46,766 bases of DNA from a bacterium. Its GTDB lineage: Bacteria; Pseudomonadota; Alphaproteobacteria; Rhizobiales; JAKIUO01. Under the pieces are notes generated by a model that was not told where the DNA came from, did no database searches, and saw nothing but the letters and a program-made list of their open reading frames with translations. The stretch spans positions 1-46,766 of the forward strand of contig JAAETJ010001059.1 in NCBI GenBank assembly GCA_024228495.1, in the 5' to 3' direction. The first letter of the stretch is position 1; each line of letters begins with the position of its first letter. Of this stretch, positions 1-8,377 are shown one piece after another. A program made the position numbers and the translations under genes.

Positions 1-411
1 AACGGTCGCTCAAGGCATATAACCCGCGGTTTCGTCCCTTGGGGGTTTTCGAACGCCGACCTGATAGGCTGGCGCAGAACGAGAGCTTGCCCAATCGGCA
101 TCCGAAAACCTGAACATAACCAGACTTAGCTGCAACATGTTTTCGGCCTCGAAAAAATGAATATACGAGCGTCCATTCATGATGATTGCCCGAAATCAGG
201 ACGACCGTGCTTGAATTATGCTAACATTCAAAGAATTATAGAAAGAGATAGCAAGGAAACACAAAAACTGACCCTACGAAATACTGGTAGGCAGTCAGCG
301 CTTGAGTGGGCCAACGGTGCAGATTAGGGAATGAATTCAGCGTTTTGGAAAAGTGGCAAGCCTGGAGATTTCATCCACTGCCCGACCCAACCGTTCATAT
401 GAAAGGCTAAG
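1..411. other. Left-edge intergenic region, no gene called
   Basis: This stretch of about 410 bases has no reading frame I can defend. Two short frames are open from the left edge (stops near 107 and 131), so the tail of a truncated gene is possible, but neither translation resembles a family I know. An 8-bp inverted repeat (CCGAAAAC at 102-109, GTTTTCGG at 139-146) and a 6-bp repeat (ATGAAT / ATTCAT, about 157-180) lie in tandem and could form RNA hairpins. No tRNA, tmRNA or other familiar RNA signature is visible. The last part must hold the promoter and leader of the gene starting at 412. Confidence 0.4.
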
Positions 412-1650
412 ATGTCCAGATTACGATTCTTAACTATTTTGTTCTCGATCAGCGCCGTTTTTGTATTTGGCGTTTCCCCATCACCGAGCTTTGGAGATGA
501 AAATAAATCATCTGTGCCCGCAAGAGGTTATTATAAAGTTGAGGCATTCGTTGAATGCCTAACCCATGATCGAACTGTGTGGGCTATCAATCTTGGCCTT
601 CCGAAGAGTGAACTGAACAGGTATTTAGACCGAAAAGACAAGACACGCGCGCCTAAAGACAGGTATCTAAAATATTTAGCGTCGAAGGTAAAAAGGAACG
701 ACTTCAATACAATCAAATTCCCCTTCCGCAAGAGCTACCCTTGCCCCAGACTTAGTAATGGACACTCTCTCAAAGGCCGGAAAGTATGCGAGATTTGGAC
801 AGGCCTAAAGTCTGCTGGAGTGAAGCAGTTTGATAACGGCGGAACTTATTGTGAGTTCCAATCGGGTGGTAGCGGCATCGCCGCCCAGCCGGTTGTGGTC
901 TGCGAACGATATGGAAAAACCAAGCTTGGATTTAACATGGGGGAGACGTCAACATTCGTTCGCTGGAACGGCAACAGTTACGATGCCGTTTGCTTCTATC
1001 TGGATAAACTGGATGTCGAGGCCACTCTAAAACACTTTGCAGAGAGAATAGAAGAGAATTTTGAAAAACCGGGTTTTGGCCGGATGAATAAAGCCTACAG
1101 GATTAGTTCTCACGGTAATAAATCTTTGATGGAGGAAATTTATAAAGCGACAAACACGGATTTCACTATAACAATTGATAATACTACGCCACTGGTTGGA
1201 AAACGTATTGTAGAGTTAGCCCAAGCTGATCCAAAATATGCCGAAAAATATGCTGACTGGCTCAGCGACGCAATATCCTCGAAATCTGTTATTTTTGATC
1301 CAGAGATGAGGGGGAAGATCAAGAATCGTGTACTCGGCCATGGATACAATACCCGATTATTCCAGCAGACTCTGCAAGAAATAGTGAAAGATAGAAAGCT
1401 TCACAGAACAATTCTTGAAGATAAGTACAATGATTATTTTCATGAAAAGGATGTTGAGAGAAAAAAAATTAAAAGGGACATTTATGAAAATCATACCAAA
1501 ATCCACAAAGCTTTAAAAAATTTTGAAGCAGCTACAAGTGAGCTTCATAAACTAACATTAGTAGAAAAGAAAAAAGACGATGCGTTAGCTGAAAATAAGC
1601 GAAGAGCAAAAGTGAAAAAGCGCCTGAAGTCGCTAGTAGGTGCCGATTAA
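412..1650 (+). CDS. Hypothetical exported protein, Cys-rich middle and C-terminal coiled coil
   Basis: I do not recognise this 412-residue protein. It starts with a clear Sec-type signal peptide (basic SRLR, hydrophobic stretch to about residue 21, likely cleavage near 28), so the product is probably periplasmic or secreted. The mature part has six cysteines, at 49, 111, 126, 147, 164 and 194, and none later, which fits three disulfides in an exported domain. Residues about 330-405 are strongly charged (Lys/Glu/Arg) and helical, with a probable coiled coil. The ATG is preceded by GAAAGG with 5-nt spacing. Codon use is AT-richer than in the core genes downstream, especially in the last 250 bases. 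It lies 99 bp before an SH3-domain exported protein on the same strand; the two look like an accessory pair. No function can be assigned. Confidence 0.8.
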   Translation: MSRLRFLTILFSISAVFVFGVSPSPSFGDENKSSVPARGYYKVEAFVECLTHDRTVWAINLGLPKSELNRYLDRKDKTRAPKDRYLKYLASKVKRNDFNTIKFPFRKSYPCPRLSNGHSLKGRKVCEIWTGLKSAGVKQFDNGGTYCEFQSGGSGIAAQPVVVCERYGKTKLGFNMGETSTFVRWNGNSYDAVCFYLDKLDVEATLKHFAERIEENFEKPGFGRMNKAYRISSHGNKSLMEEIYKATNTDFTITIDNTTPLVGKRIVELAQADPKYAEKYADWLSDAISSKSVIFDPEMRGKIKNRVLGHGYNTRLFQQTLQEIVKDRKLHRTILEDKYNDYFHEKDVERKKIKRDIYENHTKIHKALKNFEAATSELHKLTLVEKKKDDALAENKRRAKVKKRLKSLVGAD

Positions 1651-1749
1651 TAAAAATCGACTGGGAATCTAAATCTTAATGGATGCGTCTTTTCGACCGT
1701 GATCTAGATGAAAAGGCAGATATTGCAACAGAAATAATTGGAACAATCA

Positions 1750-2502
1750 GTGAAATACCTCTCCGTTGTCAGCCTCCTTCTCCTAACCGCATGTTTCTCG
1801 GTTAATGCCCGCGCAACTGACACCTACGAGCCTGTTCCCGTCACAATTGCTCACTCCGTTGAGTTGCCCATTCCTCTTGCAAGGCTCCTGGCTGCTTTGA
1901 TGTCGGCCGCCGACACCAAGGACCTGACGACCGTTCGATCGCATGTTGGCAGAAGTTTCTTCTGGGATAGCGACCATGGTGGGGGCTTTCAGGCCTCGCT
2001 TTCACCAGAAGATAATTTGACCAATGCGTTGAGTCTGGATCCTACACAGATCAAGGTCGAATACCTGTCGGCAAATTGGATGGTCTTCAAAACACTGCTA
2101 GAAGGGCACATCGCCAGCCGCCACAAACGGGGTTCGAACATTTTGTGTTTGCCAGGAAAAGGTAAAATCCTAAACCGGAATGCCGCTGAAAAGGCGGCCA
2201 AAAAGTTCGGTACTGACCCATGGTACGGCATGATGTTCAGTTTTGGCTTTCCCGCCGTTGTTCGATCGGCTCCGGAACCCGGTGCAAACATTGTTGGCAC
2301 AATCATCGATGAAGCCGTCATTGTGCGGCATGACCTGCGAACCGATCCCGATAAAAAATGGGAACCGGTACACTTGGCAAACGGTGCCCGAGGATGGGTT
2401 CGAAAGGACGGCATTCGCACTTTTCTCGATCCGCAAATGTGTTTTGCCAAAGGCGCCGATGAAACCTGGATGATCGTCGGTTACAATGGCGGAGGGGACT
2501 AA
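1750..2502 (+). CDS. Exported SH3-domain protein, probable lipoprotein
   Basis: A 250-residue protein with an N-terminal signal sequence and a C-terminal bacterial SH3-like domain (about residues 160-235: a PAVVRSAPEPGANIVGTI-type start, then a Trp-Glu-Pro-Val strand and GARGWVRKDGI). That pattern is typical of periplasmic SH3_3-type domains thought to bind peptidoglycan or proteins. LTAC at residues 12-15 fits a lipobox, so the mature protein may be anchored through Cys15; alternatively signal peptidase I cuts after ARA near 22. I chose the GTG at 1750 because GGAA sits 6 nt upstream and it gives a standard MK-initial signal peptide; a TTG at 1738 adds four residues but has a poorer ribosome site. 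The middle of the protein (about 40-150) has no family I recognise. It is convergent with pncC. Confidence 0.75.
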   Translation: MKYLSVVSLLLLTACFSVNARATDTYEPVPVTIAHSVELPIPLARLLAALMSAADTKDLTTVRSHVGRSFFWDSDHGGGFQASLSPEDNLTNALSLDPTQIKVEYLSANWMVFKTLLEGHIASRHKRGSNILCLPGKGKILNRNAAEKAAKKFGTDPWYGMMFSFGFPAVVRSAPEPGANIVGTIIDEAVIVRHDLRTDPDKKWEPVHLANGARGWVRKDGIRTFLDPQMCFAKGADETWMIVGYNGGGD

Positions 2503-2689
2503 CTTCGTCAGTTGGGTTTAACAAACTCAGAGTTAGCCGCCTTAGGGTCAATTGCCGACTTGCATCGGACGTTTATAACATATCCCAATCATACCCGCTT
2601 CACCTTAGATAGCCGACGTTTGGAGAGTTGCAGAAACGAGGGTTATTGCAAACTGATAAAGTTCCCGTGTCGCGTTATGTACCTGTATG

Positions 2690-3199
2690 TCAGATGATCC
2701 TGTCTTCGGTTTCAATGGAACTGTTGAGCAATTTGATCGCCGCACTTATTGTCGCTTCGCGTACTTTCGAGCGGCCAATATCCCCAAATTTGCATGTCTT
2801 GCCGATCACCAGCCCGTTTTTACGTGCAGCCGCCAAGTAGACAAGGCCCACCGGTTTTTGCTTTGACCCACCACCTGGACCAGCGATGCCGGTGACAGAA
2901 ATAGATAAGCCCGCAAGGGAGCGGGCAAGAGCACCACTGGCCATCGCGGCTGCAACCTGCGGGCTAACGGCGCCCCATTGGTCAATGAGTTCCATCGGCA
3001 CACCTAGCAATTCAGATTTAGCTTCGTTGGAATAGGTCACAAAGCCGCGCTCAAATACATCCGATGATCCCGCGATCTGGGTGAACAGGCCCGAGATGAG
3101 CCCACCGGTGCACGATTCGGCGCTGGCGATCATCAGTTTTTTGCTGCGGCAAAGCACTAATAACTGGCTCGCATCATCTATAAGCTGCGGACTAAACAT
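2690..3199 (-). CDS. pncC: Nicotinamide-nucleotide amidase (CinA C-terminal domain)
   Basis: A 169-residue stand-alone CinA C-terminal domain. The family deamidates NMN to nicotinate mononucleotide, recycling the pyridine nucleotide released by NAD-consuming reactions. Family signatures are visible: AESCTGGL near residue 27, the GFVTYSNEAK segment, GAVSPQVAAAMA, SVTGIAGPGGG, and a KPVGLVYLA strand. The N-terminal molybdopterin-binding-like domain of full CinA is absent, as in many proteobacteria. A longer upstream frame exists but is the opposite frame of ispDF; the ATG at 3199 has GGAGTAAAAGG directly upstream and follows the ispDF stop by 4 bp. The two genes are therefore one transcription unit, and the ispDF stop lies inside the ribosome-binding site, which suggests coupled translation. 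Confidence 0.92.
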   Translation of the reverse strand: MFSPQLIDDASQLLVLCRSKKLMIASAESCTGGLISGLFTQIAGSSDVFERGFVTYSNEAKSELLGVPMELIDQWGAVSPQVAAAMASGALARSLAGLSISVTGIAGPGGGSKQKPVGLVYLAAARKNGLVIGKTCKFGDIGRSKVREATISAAIKLLNSSIETEDRII

Positions 3200-3203
3200 C
3201 CTT

Positions 3204-4385
3204 TTACTCCAAAGCGGTGGGTAGCGCAATCGTTGCAACGGCCTGCGCGGCGATACCTTCATTGCGTCCCGTAAATCCAAGTTCCTCGGTGGTGGTTGCC
3301 TTGATGGCGATGCGCGAAATATCAATTTCCATAATCGTAGAGAGTTCTGCGCGCATAGCCTCGCGATGGGGGCTTATTTTGGGCTGCTCACATATGATCG
3401 TCACGTCGACATTAACCATTTTCCCGCCACGCTCACGCACCAGTCCAACAGCATGCTTAAGGAAAACACTGGAGGCAACTCCTTGCCATTTGGCTTCATT
3501 GGGAGGGAAATGCGAGCCGATATCTCCTGCTCCGATCGTTCCATATATGGCATCGGTCAAAGCGTGCATAGCGACGTCAGCGTCTGAATGACCTTTCAAG
3601 CGCTTGCCGAAGGGGATTTTAATGCCACACAATATCACGCTATCACCGGGGTCAAAGCGATGAACATCAAAACCGGATCCCATGCGAGTCTCAAAGGTCT
3701 GTTGATCGGAAAGAACGAGTGCGGCTATTTTCATATCTCTACTTGTTGTTAGCTTGTGATTGTCGAGTCCGCCATCGACACAAAGAACATCAATGCCAGC
3801 ACCTTCGGCAATCGAGACATCGTCGGTAAAGGCAGAGTTTCCATCATTTTGCGCTTGTTCGTGCAATTTCAGTATAAGCGGAAAATTAAACCCTTGCGGG
3901 GTCTGGGCGGCAAACAGATCTGCGCGTTTAACGGTGGCGCTAACAAGGTGATCGGCGACCTGCTTGATGGTATCAGTGACCGGGATAATCGGTAAAACGG
4001 CATCGTGACTGTACAGCCCCTGCATGACCTGACCAATAAGCAATTCTTCGACGAACGGTCTGGCTGCATCGTGGATTAGCACGCGTTCAGGTGCATATTT
4101 TTGTAAAGCTTTGAGGCCGTTGTGAACACTTTCCTGACGCGTTTTCCCACCGCTGATCGAGGGCAGCAGCTTATCGCCAAATTCATCCGTTGCCTGACGA
4201 TATAAATCAATATCTCGGGGCCTGATGACGGTCGCAATCCCGGCAATGAGTTGATGACCGATAAAAGCATCAATGGTGCGTGAAAGAACCATGCGACCGG
4301 CAAGATCGACATATTGTTTGGGAATGCTTTTCCCGGCTCGCGAACCTTTTCCAGCGGCAACGATGAGAACAATTGTTTTGGGCAT
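3204..4385 (-). CDS. ispDF: Bifunctional IspD/IspF enzyme of isoprenoid synthesis
   Basis: A fused 393-residue enzyme of the MEP pathway. The N-terminal part (about 1-230) is IspD, which makes CDP-methylerythritol from MEP and CTP; it shows VAAGKGSRAG, SIPKQY and the HDAARPFV block. The C-terminal part (about 235-393) is IspF, which cyclises the later intermediate to MEcPP; it shows the metal-binding GSGFDVHRF, LKGHSDADVAMHALTDA, GAGDIGSHFPP and the ATTTEELGFTGRNEGIA block. The fusion is common in alphaproteobacteria. I set the start at the ATG at 4385, with GGAAAG 6 nt upstream, rather than a longer frame beginning at 4439, because IspD proteins begin at this hydrophobic strand. It is divergent from dusB and co-transcribed with pncC. 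Confidence 0.95.
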   Translation of the reverse strand: MPKTIVLIVAAGKGSRAGKSIPKQYVDLAGRMVLSRTIDAFIGHQLIAGIATVIRPRDIDLYRQATDEFGDKLLPSISGGKTRQESVHNGLKALQKYAPERVLIHDAARPFVEELLIGQVMQGLYSHDAVLPIIPVTDTIKQVADHLVSATVKRADLFAAQTPQGFNFPLILKLHEQAQNDGNSAFTDDVSIAEGAGIDVLCVDGGLDNHKLTTSRDMKIAALVLSDQQTFETRMGSGFDVHRFDPGDSVILCGIKIPFGKRLKGHSDADVAMHALTDAIYGTIGAGDIGSHFPPNEAKWQGVASSVFLKHAVGLVRERGGKMVNVDVTIICEQPKISPHREAMRAELSTIMEIDISRIAIKATTTEELGFTGRNEGIAAQAVATIALPTALE

Positions 4386-4512
4386 TTGCAGCTTTCCATA
4401 TCGAGCGAAGGGCCAGGGACAGAATAGGGGGTTGATCACACTATTCCAAGTATGTTTTGTCGCATATGCAGTGCATTATTTGCATTTTTCAAGTGTAATG
4501 CTTAAAGATTGA

Positions 4513-4530
4513 GCAGGCCTGTGAGCCTGC
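4513..4530 (+). repeat. Short hairpin in the dusB leader
   Basis: GCAGGC at 4513-4518 and GCCTGC at 4525-4530 form a perfect 6-bp inverted repeat with a 6-nt loop, ending 24 nt before the first usable dusB start. It lies in the 169-bp divergent region between ispDF and dusB. It has no T-tract and is not a terminator. It may be a small 5'-UTR hairpin or chance. Confidence 0.35.
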
Positions 4531-4554
4531 ACAGAAATTATGCACACCACCTGA

Positions 4555-5559
4555 TTGACTGAATTTATGATCAAGCTGAGAAACAGGGCGCTGTTAGCCC
4601 CCATGTCTGGCATAACAGACTTGCCTTTCCGCCGCATCGTGCACCGGATGGGAGCTGGATTGGTGATTGCTGAGATGGTCGCTAGTAAAATGCTGGCGGG
4701 CGAGCAGAAACAGACTTTGAAGCGGGTCATGGGGGCAGCTGATATTTTCCCTTATGTGATCCAGATATCAGGCCGTGATCCCGTTGAAACAGGAGAAGCT
4801 GCCAAGGTTGCCGCTGATCTTGGCGCCGATATGATCGACATCAATATGGGTTGTCCGGCGCGCAAGGTGGTCAAGGGGCTTGCTGGTTCGGCTCTCATGA
4901 AAGAACCAGACCTGGCGCTTGATATTATTGAAAGTGTGGTTGGGGCAGTAGGTATACCGGTTTCGCTTAAAATGCGCCTTGGCTGGGACGAGCATCGTCT
5001 CAATGCGGTAGATATAGCCATCCGGGCTGAGCAAGCTGGCATTCAACTGTTTACGGTGCATGGGCGCACCCGCAATCAGTTTTACAAGGGCCGGGCCGAT
5101 TGGCTGGCCATATCTGATGTTGTGAAGGCGGTCGGCGTTCCCGTTATCGCCAATGGCGACATTATCAGCTTCTCGGCTGTTGAAAATTGTCTGGCGCAAT
5201 CACAAGCTCATGGCGTGATGATTGGACGGGGCGCACAGGGGCGCCCCTGGATCGTTGGGCAGTATGGAGAGCGCCTTGCAACCAGCACTTTTCCAGCAAC
5301 GCCCTCTCTTGATGAAAAACGGGCCATCATTCTTGAGCATTATGAGGATATGTTGAGCTTTTATGGCAAAGAACTCGGGTTGCGTAATGCTCGCAAGCAT
5401 TTGGGCTGGTATGTGGATAATCTGTTCAACCAGCGGTGCGATGCATTAATCTGGAGAGCCAGACTATGCCGTGAAGACCTGCCTGCAAATGTCCTCAAGT
5501 CTATAAATGAAATGTTTGTGGTGATTGATGGTGATGATGAAGGTGAAGTCGCGGCATGA
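4555..5559 (+). CDS. dusB: tRNA-dihydrouridine synthase B
   Basis: A 334-residue FMN-dependent enzyme that reduces uridine in the tRNA D-loop. The TIM-barrel signatures are all present: LLAPMSGITDLPFRR near the start, INMGCPARKV with the catalytic Cys, KMRLGWDE, VHGRTRNQFYKGRADW, ANGDI and GRGAQGRPWI, followed by the helical C-terminal domain. The start is uncertain: TTG at 4555 or ATG at 4567 (330 residues), with no clear ribosome site before either and a stop directly upstream of 4555. Homologues usually have about ten residues before LRNR, which slightly favours TTG. It overlaps ntrB by ATGA at 5556-5559. A dusB (nifR3)-ntrB-ntrC order is the classical alphaproteobacterial arrangement. Confidence 0.93.
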   Translation: MTEFMIKLRNRALLAPMSGITDLPFRRIVHRMGAGLVIAEMVASKMLAGEQKQTLKRVMGAADIFPYVIQISGRDPVETGEAAKVAADLGADMIDINMGCPARKVVKGLAGSALMKEPDLALDIIESVVGAVGIPVSLKMRLGWDEHRLNAVDIAIRAEQAGIQLFTVHGRTRNQFYKGRADWLAISDVVKAVGVPVIANGDIISFSAVENCLAQSQAHGVMIGRGAQGRPWIVGQYGERLATSTFPATPSLDEKRAIILEHYEDMLSFYGKELGLRNARKHLGWYVDNLFNQRCDALIWRARLCREDLPANVLKSINEMFVVIDGDDEGEVAA

Positions 5560-6713
5560 GCTTAAAAAAACGCAAACTGGCTTCGGGTGTTTCTTCAAGC
5601 CTGCAAATACAATTGCTGCATGCCTTGCCGCAAATCGTATTGGCGGTGGGAGAAAATAATCGCATCCAATATGTCAATGCGCGCGCCGAGCTGTATTTTA
5701 ACACCAGCAGCCCGACCCTGCGAAGAATGGTGTTGGAGGATTTATTCCATTTCGACAGCCCCATTCTTTCCCTTGTCAATCAGGTGCAAAGGGGCAAGAG
5801 TGGCATCACCGAATATAATGTTGAGATTGGCTACATCCGGCATAAGGCCAATGAGTTGATGGATTTGCAAGTGGACCGCATGTCACTTGACGAAGAGACT
5901 GTGATTGTCGTCATGCAGCCTAGAACCATTGCCCAGAAAATTGAGCGCCAGCTCGCCCACCGCGGCGCGGCGCGATCCGTGACTGGTCTCGCATCAATAC
6001 TGGCCCACGAAATTCGCAACCCGCTTTCGGGCATTAGAGGAGCCGCACAGTTTCTTGAAGGCTCAATTGAACCAGAAGATCATCCTCTTACGACCTTGAT
6101 TGTTGATGAAACAGACCGGATTTCCCGGCTGGTCCGGCGCATGGAAATATTTGGCGACAATAATCTCCTGGATCACAAGGTGATCAATATCCATGAAGTG
6201 CTCGGCCATGTATTGCAGGTTGCCAACAATGGATTTGCCCGGAACATTGAACTGATTGAAGATTATGATCCCTCGCTACCCAAGCTATTGGGAAGCCGTG
6301 ACTTGCTGGTACAGATGTTTATCAATCTGGTAAAAAATGCGGCCGAAGCGGTCTCGGCATCGCGCACACATGCTAAAATCTGGGTCACGACATCCTATCG
6401 CCCCGGGGTGAGCTTTACAGTTCCTGGGTCACGCACCAAAACAAGTCTGCCCCTGCAAATCACCATTGAAGATAATGGACCAGGGGTGCCAGATGATATC
6501 CGATCCTTTTTGTTTGATCCCTTCGTGACGACCAAGGCCAGTGGCACCGGGCTGGGACTCGCATTAGTCGCCAAGACAATCAAGGATCATGGTGGAATTA
6601 TTGAATATGATCGCCTCAATGAACGCTCGGTCTTTAAACTTCTGTTTCCTCATCAAAAGCTGGTTCGAACTTCAGCCAAGAAAAACAAACCGCAAGTGCT
6701 TTCCAAAGGATAA
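5556..6713 (+). CDS. ntrB: Nitrogen regulation sensor histidine kinase NtrB
   Basis: A 385-residue soluble kinase/phosphatase that controls NtrC in response to the PII protein. It has an N-terminal PAS domain (about 15-130) with no membrane segments. The HisKA phosphoacceptor helix is LAHEIRNPLSGIRGAAQF with His151. The ATPase domain has the N box NLVKNAAEAV, the G1 box DNGPGVP, the F box FDPFVTTK and the G2 box GTGLGLALV. It overlaps the end of dusB by four bases, so its translation is probably coupled. ntrC follows after 9 bp. Length and domain order match the alphaproteobacterial NtrB family. Confidence 0.95.
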   Translation: MSLKKRKLASGVSSSLQIQLLHALPQIVLAVGENNRIQYVNARAELYFNTSSPTLRRMVLEDLFHFDSPILSLVNQVQRGKSGITEYNVEIGYIRHKANELMDLQVDRMSLDEETVIVVMQPRTIAQKIERQLAHRGAARSVTGLASILAHEIRNPLSGIRGAAQFLEGSIEPEDHPLTTLIVDETDRISRLVRRMEIFGDNNLLDHKVINIHEVLGHVLQVANNGFARNIELIEDYDPSLPKLLGSRDLLVQMFINLVKNAAEAVSASRTHAKIWVTTSYRPGVSFTVPGSRTKTSLPLQITIEDNGPGVPDDIRSFLFDPFVTTKASGTGLGLALVAKTIKDHGGIIEYDRLNERSVFKLLFPHQKLVRTSAKKNKPQVLSKG

Positions 6714-6722
6714 TTCAAGAAT

Positions 6723-8171
6723 ATGAGCAAAGGTCAGATCCTTATCGCAGACGATGATGCTGCGATTCGCACGGTTTTGCAGCGTGCCTTAGCCCGCGCA
6801 GGTTTTGAGCCACAGATCACCAGCAATGCCACAACACTCTGGCAATGGGTATCTCGGGGCGAGGGAGATGTTGTGGTAACGGATGTGGTCATGCCGGACG
6901 AAAATATTTTTAATCTGTTGCCGCGGATAAAAAAATTGCGCCCTGAGTTACCAATCATTGTCATGAGTGCGCAAAATACGTTTATGACTGCAATTACGGC
7001 GACCGAGCTGGGGGCTTATGATTATTTGCCCAAGCCATTTGACCTCAACGAGTTGCTGGCGATTGTTGATCGCGCCATGTCGGATATCAAAAACAATGTC
7101 AGCGCCGCGCCACCAGAAACCAAAGAGATGGATGTGTCACTAATTGGCCGCTCAGCTGCCATGCAGGAAATTTACCGCGTGCTTGCCCGGTTGACGCAAA
7201 CGGATCTGACGGTGTTGATAAACGGCGAGTCCGGGACGGGAAAGGAGCTGGTCGCGCGCGCGCTTCACGATTACTCCAAACGAAAAAAAAACGGGGGCTA
7301 TGTGGCCATCAATATGGCAGCCATTCCCAAAGAATTGATCGAATCAGAATTGTTTGGACATGAAAAAGGTGCCTTCACCGGTGCTGTCACCAGAAATTCT
7401 GGACGTTTTGAACAGGCCAAAGGGGGGACATTGTTTCTCGATGAAATCGGAGACATGCCGATGGATGCCCAAACCCGTTTGTTACGCGTTCTGCAAGAAG
7501 GGGAATATATGACGGTGGGCGGTCGCACACCCATCAAGACCGATGTGCGCATCATTGCGGCTACCCATCGCGATCTGCGCAGTCTTATTTCGCAAGGCCT
7601 GTTTCGAGAAGATCTGTTCTATCGCTTGAATGTTGTGCCGCTTAATCTACCACCTTTGCGCAATCGCAAGGAAGATATACCCGACCTCATCAATCATTTT
7701 CTCGGCAAGGTCGCAGAAGAGGGAGGCAACTCCCAGACAAGGACGTTTACGACAGAGGCAATTGAAAAGCTACAAGCCTATGATTGGCCTGGCAATGTGC
7801 GAGAGCTCGAAAACCTCATCCGGCGGATCGGTGCCCTTTACGTTCATGATGTGATCACCGAAGAACTGGTTTTACAAGAATTGTCCTCACAGACCACGGG
7901 GCAACCACATGCGGCCAAAGATGAATATGATATTTGCGAAGCTGTTGAACAATACCTTGCTGGATATTTTCAAGGCTTCGGCGATGACCTGCCACCAGCG
8001 GGGCTCTATCAGCGCGTTTTGCAGCAAATGGAAAAGCCGCTGCTAACAGCCTGCTTAACCGCCACAAGAGGCAATCAGTTGCGGGCCGCAGAATTACTTG
8101 GTCTCAACCGCAATACCCTGCGCGACAAGATCCGCAAGCTGGATATTAAGGTCATAAAAACTACTGAATAG
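6723..8171 (+). CDS. ntrC: Nitrogen regulation response regulator NtrC
   Basis: A 482-residue sigma54-dependent activator. The receiver domain (about 1-120) carries DDD at residues 10-12, the phosphoacceptor Asp54 (VTDVVMPD) and KP in YLPKPFD. The AAA+ domain (about 140-380) has Walker A GESGTGKE, the sigma54-contacting loop GAFTGA, and Walker [13 protein letters not shown]. The C-terminal Fis-type helix-turn-helix includes [20 protein letters not shown]. All the residues needed for sigma54 activation are intact, in contrast to the NtrX paralogue downstream. It is the partner of NtrB immediately upstream, and the unit is followed by a 206-bp gap before ntrY. Confidence 0.96.
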   Translation: MSKGQILIADDDAAIRTVLQRALARAGFEPQITSNATTLWQWVSRGEGDVVVTDVVMPDENIFNLLPRIKKLRPELPIIVMSAQNTFMTAITATELGAYDYLPKPFDLNELLAIVDRAMSDIKNNVSAAPPETKEMDVSLIGRSAAMQEIYRVLARLTQTDLTVLINGESGTGKELVARALHDYSKRKKNGGYVAINMAAIPKELIESELFGHEKGAFTGAVTRNSGRFEQAKGGTLFLDEIGDMPMDAQTRLLRVLQEGEYMTVGGRTPIKTDVRIIAATHRDLRSLISQGLFREDLFYRLNVVPLNLPPLRNRKEDIPDLINHFLGKVAEEGGNSQTRTFTTEAIEKLQAYDWPGNVRELENLIRRIGALYVHDVITEELVLQELSSQTTGQPHAAKDEYDICEAVEQYLAGYFQGFGDDLPPAGLYQRVLQQMEKPLLTACLTATRGNQLRAAELLGLNRNTLRDKIRKLDIKVIKTTE

Positions 8172-8244
8172 CCCAGAAAGAGCGTTCACTGGTCGCATTC
8201 TTCAAAGATAAAAATTTGTCTCATAAATGTCACGTTTTCGTTGC

Positions 8245-8272
8245 TTGTCCGTACCAAACAGGACAATATAAG
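8245..8272 (+). promoter_or_regulatory. Candidate ntrYX promoter with inverted repeat
   Basis: TTGTCC at 8245-8250 and TATAAG at 8267-8272 are separated by 16 bp and resemble sigma70 -35 and -10 hexamers. TTGTCC and GGACAA (8261-8266) also form a 6-bp inverted repeat with a 10-nt centre that overlaps the spacer, a layout expected for an operator. The element lies about 105 bp upstream of the ntrY start and would give the NtrYX unit a promoter separate from NtrBC. This is pattern reading only. Confidence 0.35.
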
Positions 8273-8377
8273 AATCCGAGATGATTTCTGTTGCAAGCGG
8301 GATACAGTTCGAAAGCGACAAGCCCATCGCCTTTTTCGATAATCATCTCTCGTTTTCGGTATTTGGATGGAACCACA

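Noticed and set aside
1-131. Short frames open from the left edge as the tail of a truncated gene
   Set aside because: Two frames are open for about 36-43 codons with no sequence resembling a known C-terminus, so neither can be supported.
1989-2450. 153-codon open frame on the minus strand
   Set aside because: It is antisense to the SH3-domain gene, whose signal peptide and domain are clear.
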